Assembly (NCBI GenBank): GCA_964540005.1
Contig: CAZILN010000284.1
Coordinates: 1 to 25,813 of the forward strand
Length of the DNA stretch: 25,813 bases
DNA from: CAZILN01 sp964540005
GTDB lineage: Bacteria > Bacteroidota > Bacteroidia > Bacteroidales > SM23-62
Direction of reading: 5' to 3'
Positions within the stretch are counted from its first letter, which is position 1. The number at the start of each line of letters is the position of its first letter. The notes beneath the pieces were generated by a model. That model did no database searches. It was not told where the DNA came from and was given only the letters and a program-made list of their open reading frames with translations. Position numbers and translations under genes: made by a program. This document shows, in pieces, positions 1 through 7,298 of the stretch.

Positions 1-6
1 AACTCT

Positions 7-201
7 TCATCCAGAAATCTCTGAATGATTGTATTCTTCGGGTAGCCTGATGATGATATTCCTATTCTCATTCAATATTTCAGATCTTAATGAATCCCGA
101 AAACCAATTGTGATACTCTGTGCAAATAAATTAACAGGCAAGGTAAGGCCAAAGGCTGCCGCAACCATTACTATCAGGTAATTGTTAAGGATTTTTTTCA
201 T
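7..201 (-). pseudogene. N-terminal fragment of an enterochelin-esterase-like hydrolase
   Basis: Reading from the ATG at 201 gives a signal peptide (MKKILNNYLIV..., hydrophobic core, cleavage after LFAQ). It is followed by a segment (DSLRSEILNENRN, then IIIRLPEEY) that resembles the start of putative esterases of the PF00756 enterochelin esterase/feruloyl esterase type. These enzymes are usually about 280 residues and continue with a YPVLYLLDG-like strand. Here the frame hits TGA at 7-9 after 64 codons, so the gene is interrupted by a stop or frameshift unless the remainder, outside the window, is re-read. An in-frame ATG at 234 would add 11 residues, but the MKK start makes a better signal peptide. 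It lies just downstream of the FISUMP gene on the same strand. Family assignment rests on a short stretch, so it is moderate. Confidence 0.5.
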
Positions 202-244
202 TAGCATTGCTGGTATTTTCGAGGTAGAATTCATTATTCATTTT

Positions 245-1321
245 TTAGTCATCCTTAATGCAGCGGATTGAATAGCCCCTGTAAAAACCTGAATAATCAC
301 GATTTATACTGGAAGTATTATTATCCAATCCACGAAACCAACCGTAGCCGTTCTGCGAGGTGGACCAGAATCTTGCACTGATACCCATACTCATGAATTC
401 ACCGGAGCCATGACGAAATCCTCCGGGCAATGCATTAAATCCACTCTCATTTGTTGCTCCTGTATTCGGACTTTCCCAAAACTGGGTTCCTTCCCGCTTC
501 ATTTTGCCCCCTTCTGTTGTTCCCCTCCATTTCTCTGCATCAACTTCTTCCTGGCTCATACCAAGAGACATTTCAAGTTGTTTCCATTGGCGGTCACTCG
601 GCAGATGCCATCCATCCGGACAAACGCCCTGAACCCCGCTCGGAATAGCATCACTGCCTTCCGCACCGTTCAAAGCTGCCCCCCAGGTGTACAGAGCTCC
701 GTAGATATATCCGTGTGTGAGAATGTTATCATACCAGCAGTATGCCTGGTCATCGAGGCCAAAGTCAAACCAGGTCCCCTGATCCTCAACCTTCAGAATT
801 TGAGTTCCGTCAGGATATTGGGTAACCCTGAGATTATCAGCCATCCAAGTCTGATCACCGATCTTTACGGTATTGTAGAAATTACCTTCAATATCGGTTA
901 GTGTATTCAATGAAGATGCTGCTGTGGTAAATGATTTCTCCTGTCCGTATTCAGGTACAGAATTACTTATTACGTAGGCTCTGACATAATAAATTGTACT
1001 GGGTGAAAGATCAGATACAGTATCCATGAAACTCCCGGTCAATTCCCTTGAACCTAACTGGCTTGCAGCAGAATCTATCGTAAGATTTTCCGATTCAGAC
1101 CAACAGAATCCATGCTGTATGATCTCATAGTCCCCTATACTGACAATTGTACGGGTAAATATGTATATTCCTTCCCCATCTGAAATTATTTTATCTGTTG
1201 TAACCGAAAGTATGTTCTCAGATTCTAATGGCTGGCAGGCATTCAGTGGAGGGAGGAAGCTTATAATTCCTGTCAGTATTTTTACTGCATCAGGATAATC
1301 TATGTTCCTTGTATCGGTCAT
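245..1321 (-). CDS. FISUMP-domain lipoprotein with Fn3-like N-terminal domain
   Basis: 358 residues. Residues about 30-135 resemble a fibronectin-III-like beta domain (ending SPSTIYYVRAYVISNS...EKSFTT). Residues about 140-357 form a Fibrobacter succinogenes major paralogous (FISUMP, PF09603) domain: DIEGNFYNTVKIGDQTWMADNL, then CPDGWHLPSDRQWKQLE, NESGFNALPGG, and ending RGYSIRCIKDD. Such proteins are surface or periplasmic lipoproteins of unknown biochemical role, often beside polysaccharide-degradation genes. A lipobox-like LNAC (Cys29) follows a weak hydrophobic stretch, but the leader begins MTDTRNIDYPDA, which is acidic and unlike a signal peptide. An in-frame TGA lies directly before the ATG, so no upstream start exists. 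The gene is 47 bp downstream of the GH26 gene and probably cotranscribed with it. Confidence 0.85.
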   Translation of the reverse strand: MTDTRNIDYPDAVKILTGIISFLPPLNACQPLESENILSVTTDKIISDGEGIYIFTRTIVSIGDYEIIQHGFCWSESENLTIDSAASQLGSRELTGSFMDTVSDLSPSTIYYVRAYVISNSVPEYGQEKSFTTAASSLNTLTDIEGNFYNTVKIGDQTWMADNLRVTQYPDGTQILKVEDQGTWFDFGLDDQAYCWYDNILTHGYIYGALYTWGAALNGAEGSDAIPSGVQGVCPDGWHLPSDRQWKQLEMSLGMSQEEVDAEKWRGTTEGGKMKREGTQFWESPNTGATNESGFNALPGGFRHGSGEFMSMGISARFWSTSQNGYGWFRGLDNNTSSINRDYSGFYRGYSIRCIKDD

Positions 1322-1368
1322 TCAAGATCTGTTGCTGATGAAGACTCAGTTTTTTTCAACTACTGAAA

Positions 1369-2586
1369 TTATTCAGTTGGTTCAATAACCAAGTATTTCC
1401 CGTTCTGATCTACCGTAATTTCATCCAGCGTGAGGATACGTTCTGAATTATATACCTCTTTGATAAAATCATTATCGTTTGCCAGAAACAGTATCCATCC
1501 CCAGGGCATGAACCAGCTCCATTGTGGCTGTTGCTCCAGGGTGTCCAAAGAAGGGATTTCACCCACTTCGCCAAGAGTAATTGGTTTTCCATTTCCTAAT
1601 ACCACTAATTGATCATGATGCGATTGTTTGTAATCATTGCGATAAACATCGGCAGCAAGTATATCGACATATTCATTTCCAGGAAAGAAATCTTCATATG
1701 GCCAGGCTTCATCTCCGGGGATGTCCCGGGGGGCATTTGTATTCCAGACCCAGATGAGATTATTTAACTTATGGTGGTCAGTAAAATAATCATACATCAT
1801 GATCCACAGGAGCTTGAATCCCTGTTCCCCTTTATGGTTGCACCACCAGAACCAGACACCGTTCATTTCGTGATAAGGCCTCCACAGCACAGGAATATCG
1901 GCTTCCTGAAGTTGTTTCAGGTAGCCGGCAATTTTATCAGCACTTATTTTCCAGGCGTCATTAAGTTCGGTACCCTCGGTTACAAGTTCATTCCACTGTT
2001 CAGGTGAGGGACGGTTTTCCATAGCCCAGATGGAAGAACCATCACAGCAATCACCATCAGTAGGAAAGCAACCATGCCACATCAGGGTAATGATATGCCC
2101 CTCGGCATGGCGTGCTTTTATTTCTTCTATGGTTATATTACGGGCCTCTTCAAGGCTGATATCCAGAAATTGGGGTTCCCTGGAAATCCTTGGAGGTGGC
2201 GTGGTGGAATCGGTCCTGGCCGTAGAATCCCTTCGAGCTATGAAAGCTTTCCATGATATAGCCGGTAAGTTGGCTGGGCCACAATGCTGAAACCGCATTG
2301 CATTATCCCCTTCGACACAAAAGCTGAAGTCTGAACCCCAAACAATGGCTTTCTTACCTGTAATTTCTTCCAGTTCATCTGAAAATTCCGATCCCTTGCC
2401 TAAAAAGTTATGCTGTCCTGAAAGAGTATATTCTCCCTGTATATCCTGTATGAAATTAAAAAGGTTAACGGTTTTTTTTGTTGAGGCCGGATTGATGAGG
2501 GGTATATATTTCTTAGCTCCCTCATTGTTGCATGAGATTGTACCAATAAGCAGAATAATTGAAAAGATACAGAGTCTGGTTTTCAT
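1369..2586 (-). CDS. GH26 beta-mannanase-like lipoprotein
   Basis: 405 residues, the usual size for a single-domain GH26 enzyme. GH26 enzymes are (beta/alpha)8 retaining hydrolases, mostly endo-beta-1,4-mannanases. The signal peptide ends at a lipobox (GTISC, Cys19), so the protein is probably an outer-membrane lipoprotein. Seen in order: LSGQHNF (about 55-61, typical of the family N-terminus), the ITLMWHG strand (166-172), WRPYHEMNGVWFWW with the proposed acid/base Glu240, IWVWNTNAP (278-285), VDILAADVY (307-315) and KPITLGEVG with the proposed nucleophile Glu340. Both catalytic glutamates are present. It is transcribed with the FISUMP gene downstream and follows the beta-helix gene after 87 bp that contain a plausible promoter. 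Mannan is the expected substrate, but GH26 also contains other specificities (for example beta-1,3-xylanase and mixed-linkage glucanase), which I cannot separate by eye. Confidence 0.93.
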   Translation of the reverse strand: MKTRLCIFSIILLIGTISCNNEGAKKYIPLINPASTKKTVNLFNFIQDIQGEYTLSGQHNFLGKGSEFSDELEEITGKKAIVWGSDFSFCVEGDNAMRFQHCGPANLPAISWKAFIARRDSTARTDSTTPPPRISREPQFLDISLEEARNITIEEIKARHAEGHIITLMWHGCFPTDGDCCDGSSIWAMENRPSPEQWNELVTEGTELNDAWKISADKIAGYLKQLQEADIPVLWRPYHEMNGVWFWWCNHKGEQGFKLLWIMMYDYFTDHHKLNNLIWVWNTNAPRDIPGDEAWPYEDFFPGNEYVDILAADVYRNDYKQSHHDQLVVLGNGKPITLGEVGEIPSLDTLEQQPQWSWFMPWGWILFLANDNDFIKEVYNSERILTLDEITVDQNGKYLVIEPTE

Positions 2587-2627
2587 GATTATAGAGTTAG
2601 TGAGGATTAAATATTTGAATTACAAGT

Positions 2628-2660
2628 AAAAGGTATTCTGAAAGCTTGTTATTTGTCAAA
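2628..2660 (-). promoter_or_regulatory. Candidate Bacteroidota promoter for the GH26 gene
   Basis: On the minus strand TTTG (2660-2657) is followed after 21 bases by TACCTTTT (2635-2628). This is one mismatch from the -7 consensus TAnnTTTG at about the right spacing from a -33 TTTG. It lies about 42 bp upstream of the GH26 ATG, in the gap after the beta-helix gene. This is a pattern match only. Confidence 0.4.
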
Positions 2661-2673
2661 CGCGGCATGAGAT

Positions 2674-3720
2674 TTAATGTCTATCTAATTTAAATAGCCC
2701 GGCTCCAATATTATCCCCGGGTGAACCAGGTATAATGTGTAGATAATCAATTGGCAGGGGTGCATCCGTATCAGCTTCTTTTTTCCTCAGTGAAATTTCG
2801 CCTTCTTTGATAATGTTGCTTTCCTTCATTACAAATTCCTTTGGTTCCACACCTTCCTCTCCGGCTACTGCCTGATAATATTGATTATTTACTACGACAC
2901 AATTCTCAATGGAGTATTCTGTTTCATTGAAACTGTTTTTTATCCAGAAATGCTTACAAGCGGATACTATATTGTTTTCAAAAACAAAATCCTTATCCGG
3001 CCATGCGGTCCACACTCCGCTTTGAGATGCACCAATAATAATGGAATTGGTGATACCATTCCCGGTCTTAATAGTATCTCCGCTGTCCTGCCAGAAGACA
3101 ACACTGTTTCTAGCCTTATAGAAGATGCAATGATCAGCTCTGATTTTATTGCCATGAGCAATTATCCCTACCTGAAGATGAGAAGCATCATCATCGCCAA
3201 TAAACAAACATTGTTCCACCAGCAGATCTGTTTTTTCTTTATTAAACCTGGCGATGGGAAAATACCTGGTGTTCGGGTAAAAATAACCGGGGAATTTTAT
3301 GCCTCGGACAGTAACATTGCTTTCATTGATCAAGAGACTAACAACATAGTGATAGTACTCGTCAGGCACTTCCCCCTTTACTGAATTACTTATAATGACC
3401 GGCATTTGTTCGGGTGTCCAGGATGTATCGTCAGGTAAGACACTAGCTTCGATCACAATCCGCTTATCAGCCATCTCTTTTTCTGTCGAAATTGATACAG
3501 GGCTATCCAGGACATAGATCCCAGGATTGATCTTTATGATGTAAATATCATTTTCCCGGTTTTTAATTATCTCAGCCGCTTTATGGATAGAGAAAACAGG
3601 GGCTTCTTTTGTACCTGAATTATTGTCATTTCCAATATTACTGTCAACATATATTGCCTGCGCATGAATGAATAATCCCCAGATGCAGGAGATAAAACTT
3701 AGGCACATCATTTTTATCAT
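2674..3720 (-). CDS. Secreted right-handed beta-helix (pectate-lyase-like) protein
   Basis: 348 residues with an N-terminal signal peptide (about 1-22, cleavage near IHAQA). The mature start, IYVDSNIGNDNNSGTKEAP, is the DUF1565-type opening of secreted parallel beta-helix proteins. It is followed by AAEIIKNRE...IKINPGIYVL and a series of short strands with regularly placed Asn/Ile/Cys (VTVRGIKF, LLVEQCLFIG, IRADHCIFY, ITNSIIIGAS, FVFENNIVS, YSIENCVVV), as in helical coils. This fold covers pectate lyases, alginate/chondroitin lyases and non-catalytic proteins. I see no diagnostic catalytic motif, so the substrate is unassigned. It lies first in the minus-strand run with GH26, FISUMP and the esterase fragment, which suggests a polysaccharide-related role. 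An alternative ATG exists at codon 4 (MCLSF...). Confidence 0.75.
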   Translation of the reverse strand: MIKMMCLSFISCIWGLFIHAQAIYVDSNIGNDNNSGTKEAPVFSIHKAAEIIKNRENDIYIIKINPGIYVLDSPVSISTEKEMADKRIVIEASVLPDDTSWTPEQMPVIISNSVKGEVPDEYYHYVVSLLINESNVTVRGIKFPGYFYPNTRYFPIARFNKEKTDLLVEQCLFIGDDDASHLQVGIIAHGNKIRADHCIFYKARNSVVFWQDSGDTIKTGNGITNSIIIGASQSGVWTAWPDKDFVFENNIVSACKHFWIKNSFNETEYSIENCVVVNNQYYQAVAGEEGVEPKEFVMKESNIIKEGEISLRKKEADTDAPLPIDYLHIIPGSPGDNIGAGLFKLDRH

Positions 3721-4069
3721 AGCATTTATATTATATTTTGGACAGTAAGTGGTTGCCCATACTGGTAATTACGGGGAGGGAAGCAGGCGTAACGTCCATG
3801 GTCTATTATTTAATATAAATATACATATCTTCCGGAAATCTGTAGATTTGTTCTTATATCCAGTCCCTGTTACCGGGGTGAAGACACTCTCCAATCATCC
3901 ATTAACAGGGGATCATAGGAAACCGTATCCTTTTCACAAGCTGAAGTGAATAACATTATCAGGCAGCTCTGCTGCGAGAAGAGTCAATTGCTTTTATTGC
4001 TAAGCCTGGGTTGCTCCGATTTTAGTGTCATTGAACAAGCACCAAAAACCGGGCCATATTACAGTTTTT
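3721..4069. other. Intergenic region with a spaced inverted repeat
   Basis: This 349-bp gap separates the beta-helix gene start from the ABC permease stop (both minus strand). It holds a perfect 8-bp inverted repeat, CCCTGTTA at 3865-3872 and TAACAGGG at 3903-3910, with 30 bases between the arms. It also holds AT-rich sequence next to the beta-helix start, including TATATTTA on the minus strand, one mismatch from TAnnTTTG. No convincing terminator is visible. It presumably carries the promoter of the beta-helix/GH26 run. A weak plus-strand reading frame at its right end is listed separately. Confidence 0.35.
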
Positions 4070-4104
4070 TCACTTATGATCGGCATAACGCCACCAGGCG
4101 ATAG
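3946..4104 (+). CDS. Possible small lipoprotein-like peptide (weak)
   Basis: A GTG-initiated frame of 52 codons on the plus strand. After a short basic/polar start it reads a leucine run and then SLGCSDFSVIEQAPKTG, so LSLGC would be a lipobox with Cys23. It then runs antisense into the last 35 bp of the ABC permease gene. There is no good ribosome-binding site, no ATG and no homologue that I recognise. The only support is the signal-like hydrophobic stretch plus lipobox in an otherwise gene-free stretch. It may be chance or the remnant of a decayed gene. Confidence 0.12.
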   Translation: MNNIIRQLCCEKSQLLLLLSLGCSDFSVIEQAPKTGPYYSFFTYDRHNATRR

Positions 4105-4858
4105 TACCGAATAATCCTGCAAGAATAGTAATACTGTAGATAAGGTAGCTGATAATACCGGGTGGCGGGATGGCTTTGCCGGCTACCCCGCTGTACAATG
4201 CAGGAAGTGCCCAGGGAAACCAGAAGGAGAGACCCGGAAGACCTACAAAAAGCAACTGTGTCAGGATCATGATCAGTATGATAAAGCTGATGGGAAGCAT
4301 ATATCCCCGCCCAGCACTTGCCACAAAAGCCACTGGAGTTATTAGCAAGGCGTTCAGAATAGCACAAACCAAATATTTCGACAGGAAAGGGTATAACGCA
4401 CCGTCAGTCCATCCTGGGATCCTTACAGCCAGACCGGTCAGGAAAGCTGCTATCAGGACGGTCAATGAAAGCAGGATAGTCCAGATAAAGACTATGACCA
4501 GCTTTGATATTACGATGGTAGAGCGGGGAACAGGAAGTGCAAGAAGGTCCTTTATCGTCCTGTCAGAAAATTCCCTTCCGAAACACCAACTGGCAATTAT
4601 ACCGGATCCTATGACCCCTACTGTGAGGATTATCTGGATCAGCAAGTCATAAAATGTCGTCCAGTCGGATCCTCCCAGAAAGGATGTTTTTGCAGTCATC
4701 GTAGCAGACCGGCTGGCAATCTCCGGATGCATTGACAGGAACATTAACAATCCCATCATGATCCCGATAAAAATGAAAAAGTAAATGGATATTGGCAATA
4801 TCTTCGTACGCCTGACTTTTAGGACTTCCATCCACAGTGCTGCCTGAATTCTTTTCAT
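4070..4858 (-). CDS. ABC-2 type transporter permease
   Basis: 262 residues with about six hydrophobic segments (roughly 20-42, 70-92, 112-140, 158-180, 190-212, 235-255). The N-terminus MKRIQAALWMEVLKVRRTK and the segment SWCFGREFSDRTIKDLLALPVPRSTIVISKL (about 91-121) are typical of ABC-2 (BcrB/NosY-like) permeases of the bacitracin or lantibiotic export kind. It should sit in the inner membrane as a dimer, driven by the ATPase encoded immediately upstream. The two genes overlap by 4 bp (ATGA at 4855-4858), so they are translationally coupled. The substrate is unknown. With a TetR regulator in front, export of a toxic compound is a reasonable inference. Confidence 0.88.
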   Translation of the reverse strand: MKRIQAALWMEVLKVRRTKILPISIYFFIFIGIMMGLLMFLSMHPEIASRSATMTAKTSFLGGSDWTTFYDLLIQIILTVGVIGSGIIASWCFGREFSDRTIKDLLALPVPRSTIVISKLVIVFIWTILLSLTVLIAAFLTGLAVRIPGWTDGALYPFLSKYLVCAILNALLITPVAFVASAGRGYMLPISFIILIMILTQLLFVGLPGLSFWFPWALPALYSGVAGKAIPPPGIISYLIYSITILAGLFGTIAWWRYADHK

Positions 4859-5778
4859 GATTGTTGGCCGTTGGTTTGAATGATACGCAGAAAGTAATGT
4901 TCAAGATCCTCTTCTTCCACCACAATTTTTGTTAGTGGGAGTCCGTGAGATGAAAGTAAAGCCGAAACCTTTTCCGGATGAGTGATGGCTGTTTCTCCTG
5001 ATATCTCGATGCATCCGTCAGGTAAGCTGACAGGTGAATAATCATTCCGGCTGATAATTTCCAATGCCTGCTTGTTATCAAGGGTGTCCACATGAAGGGA
5101 CCTGTACCTGGATTTATCCAGGGTATCCACCTCTGATTCCCGGATCATGTGTCCCTCATGAATGATCCCGATCCGGGTGGCAAACCTTGAAATTTCTTTA
5201 AGTATATGACTGGAAATGAAGATGGTAACGCCATGATTAACAGCAAGATCAATGAGCAATTCCCTGATTTGAACTATGCCTGCAGGATCAAGACCATTGG
5301 CCGGTTCATCCAGGATAAGGAGGCCGGGCTTATGGATCATTGCTTTAGCGATTCCCAATCGCTGGACATTGCCGAGAGACAGGTTTTTAACCTTTATATC
5401 CCTGTATTGCCCCAGATTTAGTTTTTCAATCACTTCTGCCAACTGGACAGGATCTTTCAAAAACCTGAGCCGGCGGAAAATCTCCAGGTTTTCAAATACG
5501 GTAAGCTCAGGGTAGGAGTATGGTAATTCCACCAGATGACCCACCTTGTTCCAGAGATTCATATCACCCGGATCAGCTATTCTGCCAAAAAGGTAAGTTA
5601 TGCCGCTGGTGGGTCTGATCATTCCAAGCAGCATGCGGATGGTGGTGGTTTTGCCTGCACCGTTTAACCCGAGGAATCCATATATTTCTCCCTGTTTTAT
5701 GTTCAGGTTAACAGCTTCAGCAGCATGTAGCTCTCCGTAGTGCTTGGTGAGGTTTTCAGTGTGGATTACTTCGTTCAT
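4855..5778 (-). CDS. ABC transporter ATP-binding protein (BcrA-like)
   Basis: 307 residues. Walker A GLNGAGKTT (37-45), signature LSLGNVQR (133-140, a variant of LSGGQ), Walker B LLILDEP (153-159), D-loop NGLDPAG (161-167) and H-loop His191 are all visible. The Q-loop region reads HLVELPYSYPELT, with glutamate instead of glutamine, as is usual in the BcrA/lantibiotic-immunity subgroup. The C-terminal 90 residues form the extra domain common in this group. It supplies energy to the permease encoded 4 bp overlapping downstream. A palindrome lies 22 bp upstream of its ATG, identical in both arms (ACCGAA/TTCGGT) to the core of the one at the tetR start, so it is probably repressed by the TetR protein encoded next door. 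Confidence 0.93.
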   Translation of the reverse strand: MNEVIHTENLTKHYGELHAAEAVNLNIKQGEIYGFLGLNGAGKTTTIRMLLGMIRPTSGITYLFGRIADPGDMNLWNKVGHLVELPYSYPELTVFENLEIFRRLRFLKDPVQLAEVIEKLNLGQYRDIKVKNLSLGNVQRLGIAKAMIHKPGLLILDEPANGLDPAGIVQIRELLIDLAVNHGVTIFISSHILKEISRFATRIGIIHEGHMIRESEVDTLDKSRYRSLHVDTLDNKQALEIISRNDYSPVSLPDGCIEISGETAITHPEKVSALLSSHGLPLTKIVVEEEDLEHYFLRIIQTNGQQS

Positions 5779-5800
5779 TATTTCATTTTTATCTTGTCAT

Positions 5801-5814
5801 ACCGAACATTCGGT
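5801..5814. promoter_or_regulatory. TetR-type operator upstream of the ABC transporter pair
   Basis: The 14-bp inverted repeat ACCGAA-CA-TTCGGT lies 22 bp before the ATPase start. It shares both 6-bp arms with the palindrome at the tetR start. Short GAAC/GTTC-centred palindromes of this size are typical TetR-family operators. The location in a 57-bp gap between tetR and the ATPase gene suggests a second, internal control point. Confidence 0.7.
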
Positions 5815-5835
5815 CTGTATAATGTTAAAAAAATA

Positions 5836-6441
5836 TCAGGCTTTCAGTGTTTCATAAAAATTGTCCCACAGCGAGGCCAGTTTCCTGTCAAGGTCTGCAG
5901 TATTGCTTTCCATGGTCAGGTTCATGATCAGGCCATCACTGGTAAACATAAAGATCTGGGCAATCTGCTTATCGGTCAGGGGTGAGCTGATCTCCCCTGA
6001 AGTCCTTGCTTTTCTTATAGCATCTGTCCATGCATCAGTTTCTTTCTGGTGGTAAGCTTCCATTTTTAATCTGAACTCAGGAAAGAGTTTGAATGCATCA
6101 AATAAGAGTGCAAAGAAGTTCATATTAAGAAAATCTTCACTATTGTTATCTTCACTCACAAGAAACTGAAACCTGAGGGAATTCACCATTTCAGCATAAG
6201 CGTGATAGAAATCGTGCAATGAATCAGATGGGAGCCTACTGAAATCATATTCAAGTATAGCTGAGAAAAAATAGTCTATGATCTCATAGAACAGCTGTTC
6301 CTTGCTTTCAAAATAATGATAGAAGGCCCCCTTTGACAATCCGGTTTTTTTGACAATCTCTTTCATGGTAACTTCCTTGAAATTCTTCTGAAGGAAGAGT
6401 TTCAGAGAGATTATGAGTATATGTGCTTTAGTATCTGACAT
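5836..6441 (-). CDS. TetR/AcrR family transcriptional repressor
   Basis: 201 residues, the standard TetR length. The N-terminal DNA-binding domain is clear: AHILIISLKLFLQKNFKEVTMKEI, then the recognition helix region KTGLSKGAFYHYFESKEQLF (about 32-51). The C-terminal ligand-binding/dimerisation part (about 60-201) is helical and not assignable to a ligand. It is the first gene of a tetR - ATPase - permease row on the minus strand. A perfect 18-bp palindrome abuts its start codon and a second copy of the core lies before the ATPase gene, so it most likely represses both itself and the exporter until an effector binds. Confidence 0.92.
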   Translation of the reverse strand: MSDTKAHILIISLKLFLQKNFKEVTMKEIVKKTGLSKGAFYHYFESKEQLFYEIIDYFFSAILEYDFSRLPSDSLHDFYHAYAEMVNSLRFQFLVSEDNNSEDFLNMNFFALLFDAFKLFPEFRLKMEAYHQKETDAWTDAIRKARTSGEISSPLTDKQIAQIFMFTSDGLIMNLTMESNTADLDRKLASLWDNFYETLKA

Positions 6442-6459
6442 AAACCGAACGTTCGGTTT
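6442..6459. promoter_or_regulatory. Perfect 18-bp palindromic operator at the tetR start
   Basis: AAACCGAACGTTCGGTTT is its own reverse complement. It ends directly before the tetR ATG (6441) and overlaps the expected transcription start of the promoter described next, an ideal place for autorepression. Its 14-bp core differs only in the two central bases from the operator at 5801-5814. Confidence 0.8.
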
Positions 6460-6460
6460 G

Positions 6461-6493
6461 TAAATGTATAAAGAAAATTAATAATAATCAAAA
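6461..6493 (-). promoter_or_regulatory. Candidate tetR promoter of the Bacteroidota type
   Basis: On the minus strand TTTTG (6493-6489), a 20-base spacer, then TACATTTA (6468-6461), one mismatch from TAnnTTTG. The predicted start point falls inside the adjacent palindrome. The resulting leader would be only about 12 nt. Confidence 0.5.
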
Positions 6494-6530
6494 TAAGTTA
6501 CGGAATGTTTTTCCTGAAAGGATAGGGTGA

Positions 6531-7182
6531 CTATTTATTCCTGGTTGTTATCATCACCACACCGTTACCGCCGCGGGTTCCATAAACAGCGGCATTACTC
6601 CCTTTTAATATATCAATAGTCTTGATCTCACAGGGTTGGATCCAATTGATGCTGCTGACTTCTATACCATTGAGTATTAAGAGTGCCTGTACCTGGCCGT
6701 TGAATGAACCGCTTCCCGCAATAATTATCTCTCCATTGCTTATCGTTACCCCGGAGAACTTGGCCCTGATCAAATCGAAGATGTTAGTATAATTGCAATA
6801 GTCATTATTCTCCTGTTCAAGATGGCTGACTGCATAAGTCAGATCTTCCTTACTGATGTAACCGTATCCGACAGCCTGTTCCCTGTTGGATTCTGAATCA
6901 ATAAAAAGCAGGTTAATTAATAATGTGTCAGTATCAGGCCCAACCCTTTTGTTGACCGGCCGGAAAGTCTTGGGCTTAATCCTGATGACATCTTTCTCAT
7001 AGCAAACAATTGAGAATCGTCCGAGCGAATCGGTAGTAATGGCCGTTTTGGCCTTTTTTGCAGTCACTTCAACATTCTGAACAGGATAGGTATTGAATAC
7101 AGTAATTTTTCCGTAGACTACCTTGTTCTGTGCGAAAACAGAGAATGTTAGAAGCACTCCTGTCAATACAATTATTATTCTT
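6531..7182 (-). pseudogene. Standalone TonB-plug domain protein, 5' end cut off by IS
   Basis: The body encodes a hydrophobic signal core ending FSVFAQ, then a carboxypeptidase-regulatory-like beta domain (NKVVYGKITVFNTYPVQNVEV..., about 60 residues). The C-terminus is a TonB-receptor plug (IFDLIRAKFSGVTIS...ILNGIEV...IKTIDILKGSNAAVYGTRG, then GNGVVMITT). There is no beta-barrel: the frame stops right after ITTRNK. Small plug-only proteins of about 200 residues are common in Bacteroidota and their role is unclear. No ATG exists in this frame after the upstream stop. The only usable start is a TTG at 7166, inside the signal peptide. The missing start is at 8253-8255 on the far side of the IS element; joining the two gives M-K-R-I-I-I-V-L-T and a 218-residue protein. 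The insertion therefore probably inactivates the gene, unless the TTG works. Confidence 0.8.
7175..7182. repeat. Target-site duplication, left copy (TTATTCTT)
   Basis: These eight bases, directly outside the left IS terminus, are repeated exactly at 8243-8250 outside the right terminus. Eight to nine bp is the duplication size expected for IS256-family insertion. Confidence 0.9.
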
Positions 7183-7210
7183 GATGTTGTCCCAAACTTA
7201 GTTGAAATTT
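7183..7210. repeat. IS left terminal inverted repeat
   Basis: Compared with the reverse complement of 8215-8242, 20 of 28 positions match. Two well-kept blocks are TGTCCCA and TTGAAATT. Confidence 0.85.
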
Positions 7211-7215
7211 AGAAA

Positions 7216-7248
7216 GGAAGAATCAGCCTTTGACTAGCTGATTCTTCC
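7216..7248. repeat. Perfect 12-bp stem-loop inside the IS left end
   Basis: GGAAGAATCAGC (7216-7227), a 9-base loop, then GCTGATTCTTCC (7237-7248), fully complementary. It lies between the left terminal repeat and the transposase start. On the minus strand it is followed by TTTCTAAATTT, a weak T-rich tail, so it could act as a terminator for minus-strand transcripts or as an insulator against read-through. Its role is inferred. Confidence 0.6.
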
Positions 7249-7298
7249 GGGAGGTTCCATAAAATGTTAAATTTATGATCGACTAAAATCAAATTAAC

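Noticed and set aside
410..901. 163-codon plus-strand open frame
   Set aside because: It lies wholly antisense to the FISUMP gene, whose domain sequence is recognisable; the plus-strand product has low-complexity Cys/Pro/Phe-rich composition and no family resemblance.
3749..3949. 66-codon plus-strand open frame in the intergenic gap
   Set aside because: No recognisable domain, signal peptide or ribosome-binding site; coding potential not apparent.
4170..4652. 160-codon plus-strand open frame
   Set aside because: Antisense to the ABC permease; composition is that of a reverse-complemented membrane gene.
7164..7166. TTG as native start of the plug protein
   Set aside because: It falls inside the signal peptide core, and the ATG recovered by removing the IS explains the N-terminus better.
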